64,000 nt of DNA from Streptomyces flavofungini (GTDB taxonomy: Bacteria; Actinomycetota; Actinomycetes; Streptomycetales; Streptomycetaceae): contig NZ_CP128846.1 of NCBI RefSeq assembly GCF_030388665.1, positions 3,760,001 through 3,824,000 of the forward strand, written 5' to 3'. The notes below the pieces were generated by a model. It was given only the letters and a program-made list of their open reading frames with translations, did no database searches and was not told the origin of the DNA. The position numbers and the translations under genes were made by a program. Below, in pieces: positions 63,308 through 64,000 of this stretch; position 1 is the first letter of the stretch; the number at the start of each line of letters is the position of its first letter.

Positions 63308-64000
63308 TGCTGACGACCTGCCATCTGCTCGAGTCGGGCGATGCGCTCCGCCATCGGCGGGTGGGTGGAGAACAGCTTCGACATGCCCTGGCCGGGCCGG
63401 AACGGGTTCGCAATCATCATATGGCTCGCCGTTTCGAGCCGGGGCTCCGGCGGAAGCGGCAACTGCTTCGTACCGGCGTCCAGTTTGCGCAGGGCGCTGG
63501 CCAGAGCCAGGGGGTCGCCGGTGAGTTGTGCGCCGGACGCGTCGGCCTCGTACTCCCTGGAACGGCTGATGGCGAGCTGGATGATGGACGCGGCGAGCGG
63601 GCCGAGCAGCATGATGAGCAGCATGCCGAAGATGCCGGGGCCGTTGTTGTCGTTGGAGCGCCCGATCGGAATCAGCCAGGCGAAGTTGACGAGAAACATG
63701 ATGACGGAGGCGAGTGCCCCGGCGACCGAGGAGATCAGGATGTCGCGGTTGTAGACATGGCTCAGCTCGTGGCCGATGACGCCGCGCAGCTCGCGCGGGG
63801 TGAGGATGCGCAGGATGCCGTCCGTGCAGCAGACGGCGGCGTTGCGCGGGTTGCGGCCGGTCGCGAAGGCGTTCGGCGCCTCGGTCGGTGAGATGTAGAG
63901 CCGGGGCATGGGCTGGCGGGCCTGGGTGGAGAGCTCGCGCACCATGCGGTACAGCTCGGGGGCCTCGAACTCGCTCACCGGTCGTGCCCGCATCGCGCGC
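63304..64000 (-). CDS. htpX: HtpX zinc metalloprotease (C-terminal part, partial)
   Basis: HtpX is a membrane protease of the stress response. The visible 230 or so residues include [19 protein letters not shown], the zinc motif [12 protein letters not shown], two transmembrane helices, [15 protein letters not shown] with the third ligand Glu, and [16 protein letters not shown]. The gene continues past the window edge; about 55 N-terminal residues are missing. Confidence 0.93.
   Translation of the reverse strand, partial: RAMRARPVSEFEAPELYRMVRELSTQARQPMPRLYISPTEAPNAFATGRNPRNAAVCCTDGILRILTPRELRGVIGHELSHVYNRDILISSVAGALASVIMFLVNFAWLIPIGRSNDNNGPGIFGMLLIMLLGPLAASIIQLAISRSREYEADASGAQLTGDPLALASALRKLDAGTKQLPLPPEPRLETASHMMIANPFRPGQGMSKLFSTHPPMAERIARLEQMAGRQQ

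Overview
The window is a core-chromosome segment of a very GC-rich actinomycete, almost certainly a Streptomyces. The reasons are codon positions saturated with G and C, many GTG starts, the typical order of the ribosomal-protein and RNA polymerase genes, a long acidic N-terminal extension on NusG, a 217-residue adenylate kinase next to secY, and several intergenic sequences that look like abundant Streptomyces repeats. There are no rRNA genes, CRISPR arrays, insertion sequences or prophage. Almost everything is housekeeping.

Left end (1-8.9 kb): a minus-strand cell-wall and cofactor cluster runs glmS, acpS, nnr (NAD(P)HX repair), alr and a hydrolase fragment. Divergent from it are coaA and a DUF389 membrane protein, which meet glmM head-on with overlapping stop codons. 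GlmS and GlmM feed amino sugars to peptidoglycan and Alr supplies D-alanine.

Translation block (8.9-34.7 kb), nearly all on the minus strand and read from high to low coordinates: the str operon (rpsL, rpsG, fusA, tuf); the S10 operon (rpsJ to rpsQ); the spc operon (rplN to rplO); a separately terminated unit of secY, adk, map; infA, rpmJ, rpsM, rpsK, rpoA, rplQ; then truA, a GT87-type membrane protein and rplM-rpsI. A plus-strand membrane-anchored hypothetical lies beside truA. A hairpin-bearing element of about 25 bp is nearly identical in the 5' leaders of rpsL and rpsJ.

RNA polymerase block (35-51 kb), minus strand: secE, nusG, a secreted-protein gene of uncertain function, rplK, rplA, two related lipoprotein genes, rplJ, rplL, rpoB, rpoC and a DUF1707 protein. 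Clear HrdB-like promoters precede rpoB and rpsL, and weaker ones precede rplJ, rplK and secY. The secreted-protein gene separates nusG from rplK, which are normally adjacent, and has a terminator on each side.

Right end (51-64 kb): tRNA-Trp, an aspartate-type aminotransferase, adenosine deaminase, murB, a TetR-regulated MFS exporter broken by a one-base frameshift in a C6 tract, a pair of MaoC-type hydratase genes beside rpmG, tRNA-Met, tRNA-Thr, an amidohydrolase lacking several catalytic residues, an NAD(P)-binding protein, tRNA-Tyr, a YajQ protein, two small membrane-protein genes and the C-terminal part of HtpX. I found no dedicated defence or biosynthetic system. The most interesting signals are regulatory: the shared str/S10 leader element, the paired TetR operators with the frameshifted target, and the intra-operon hairpins.
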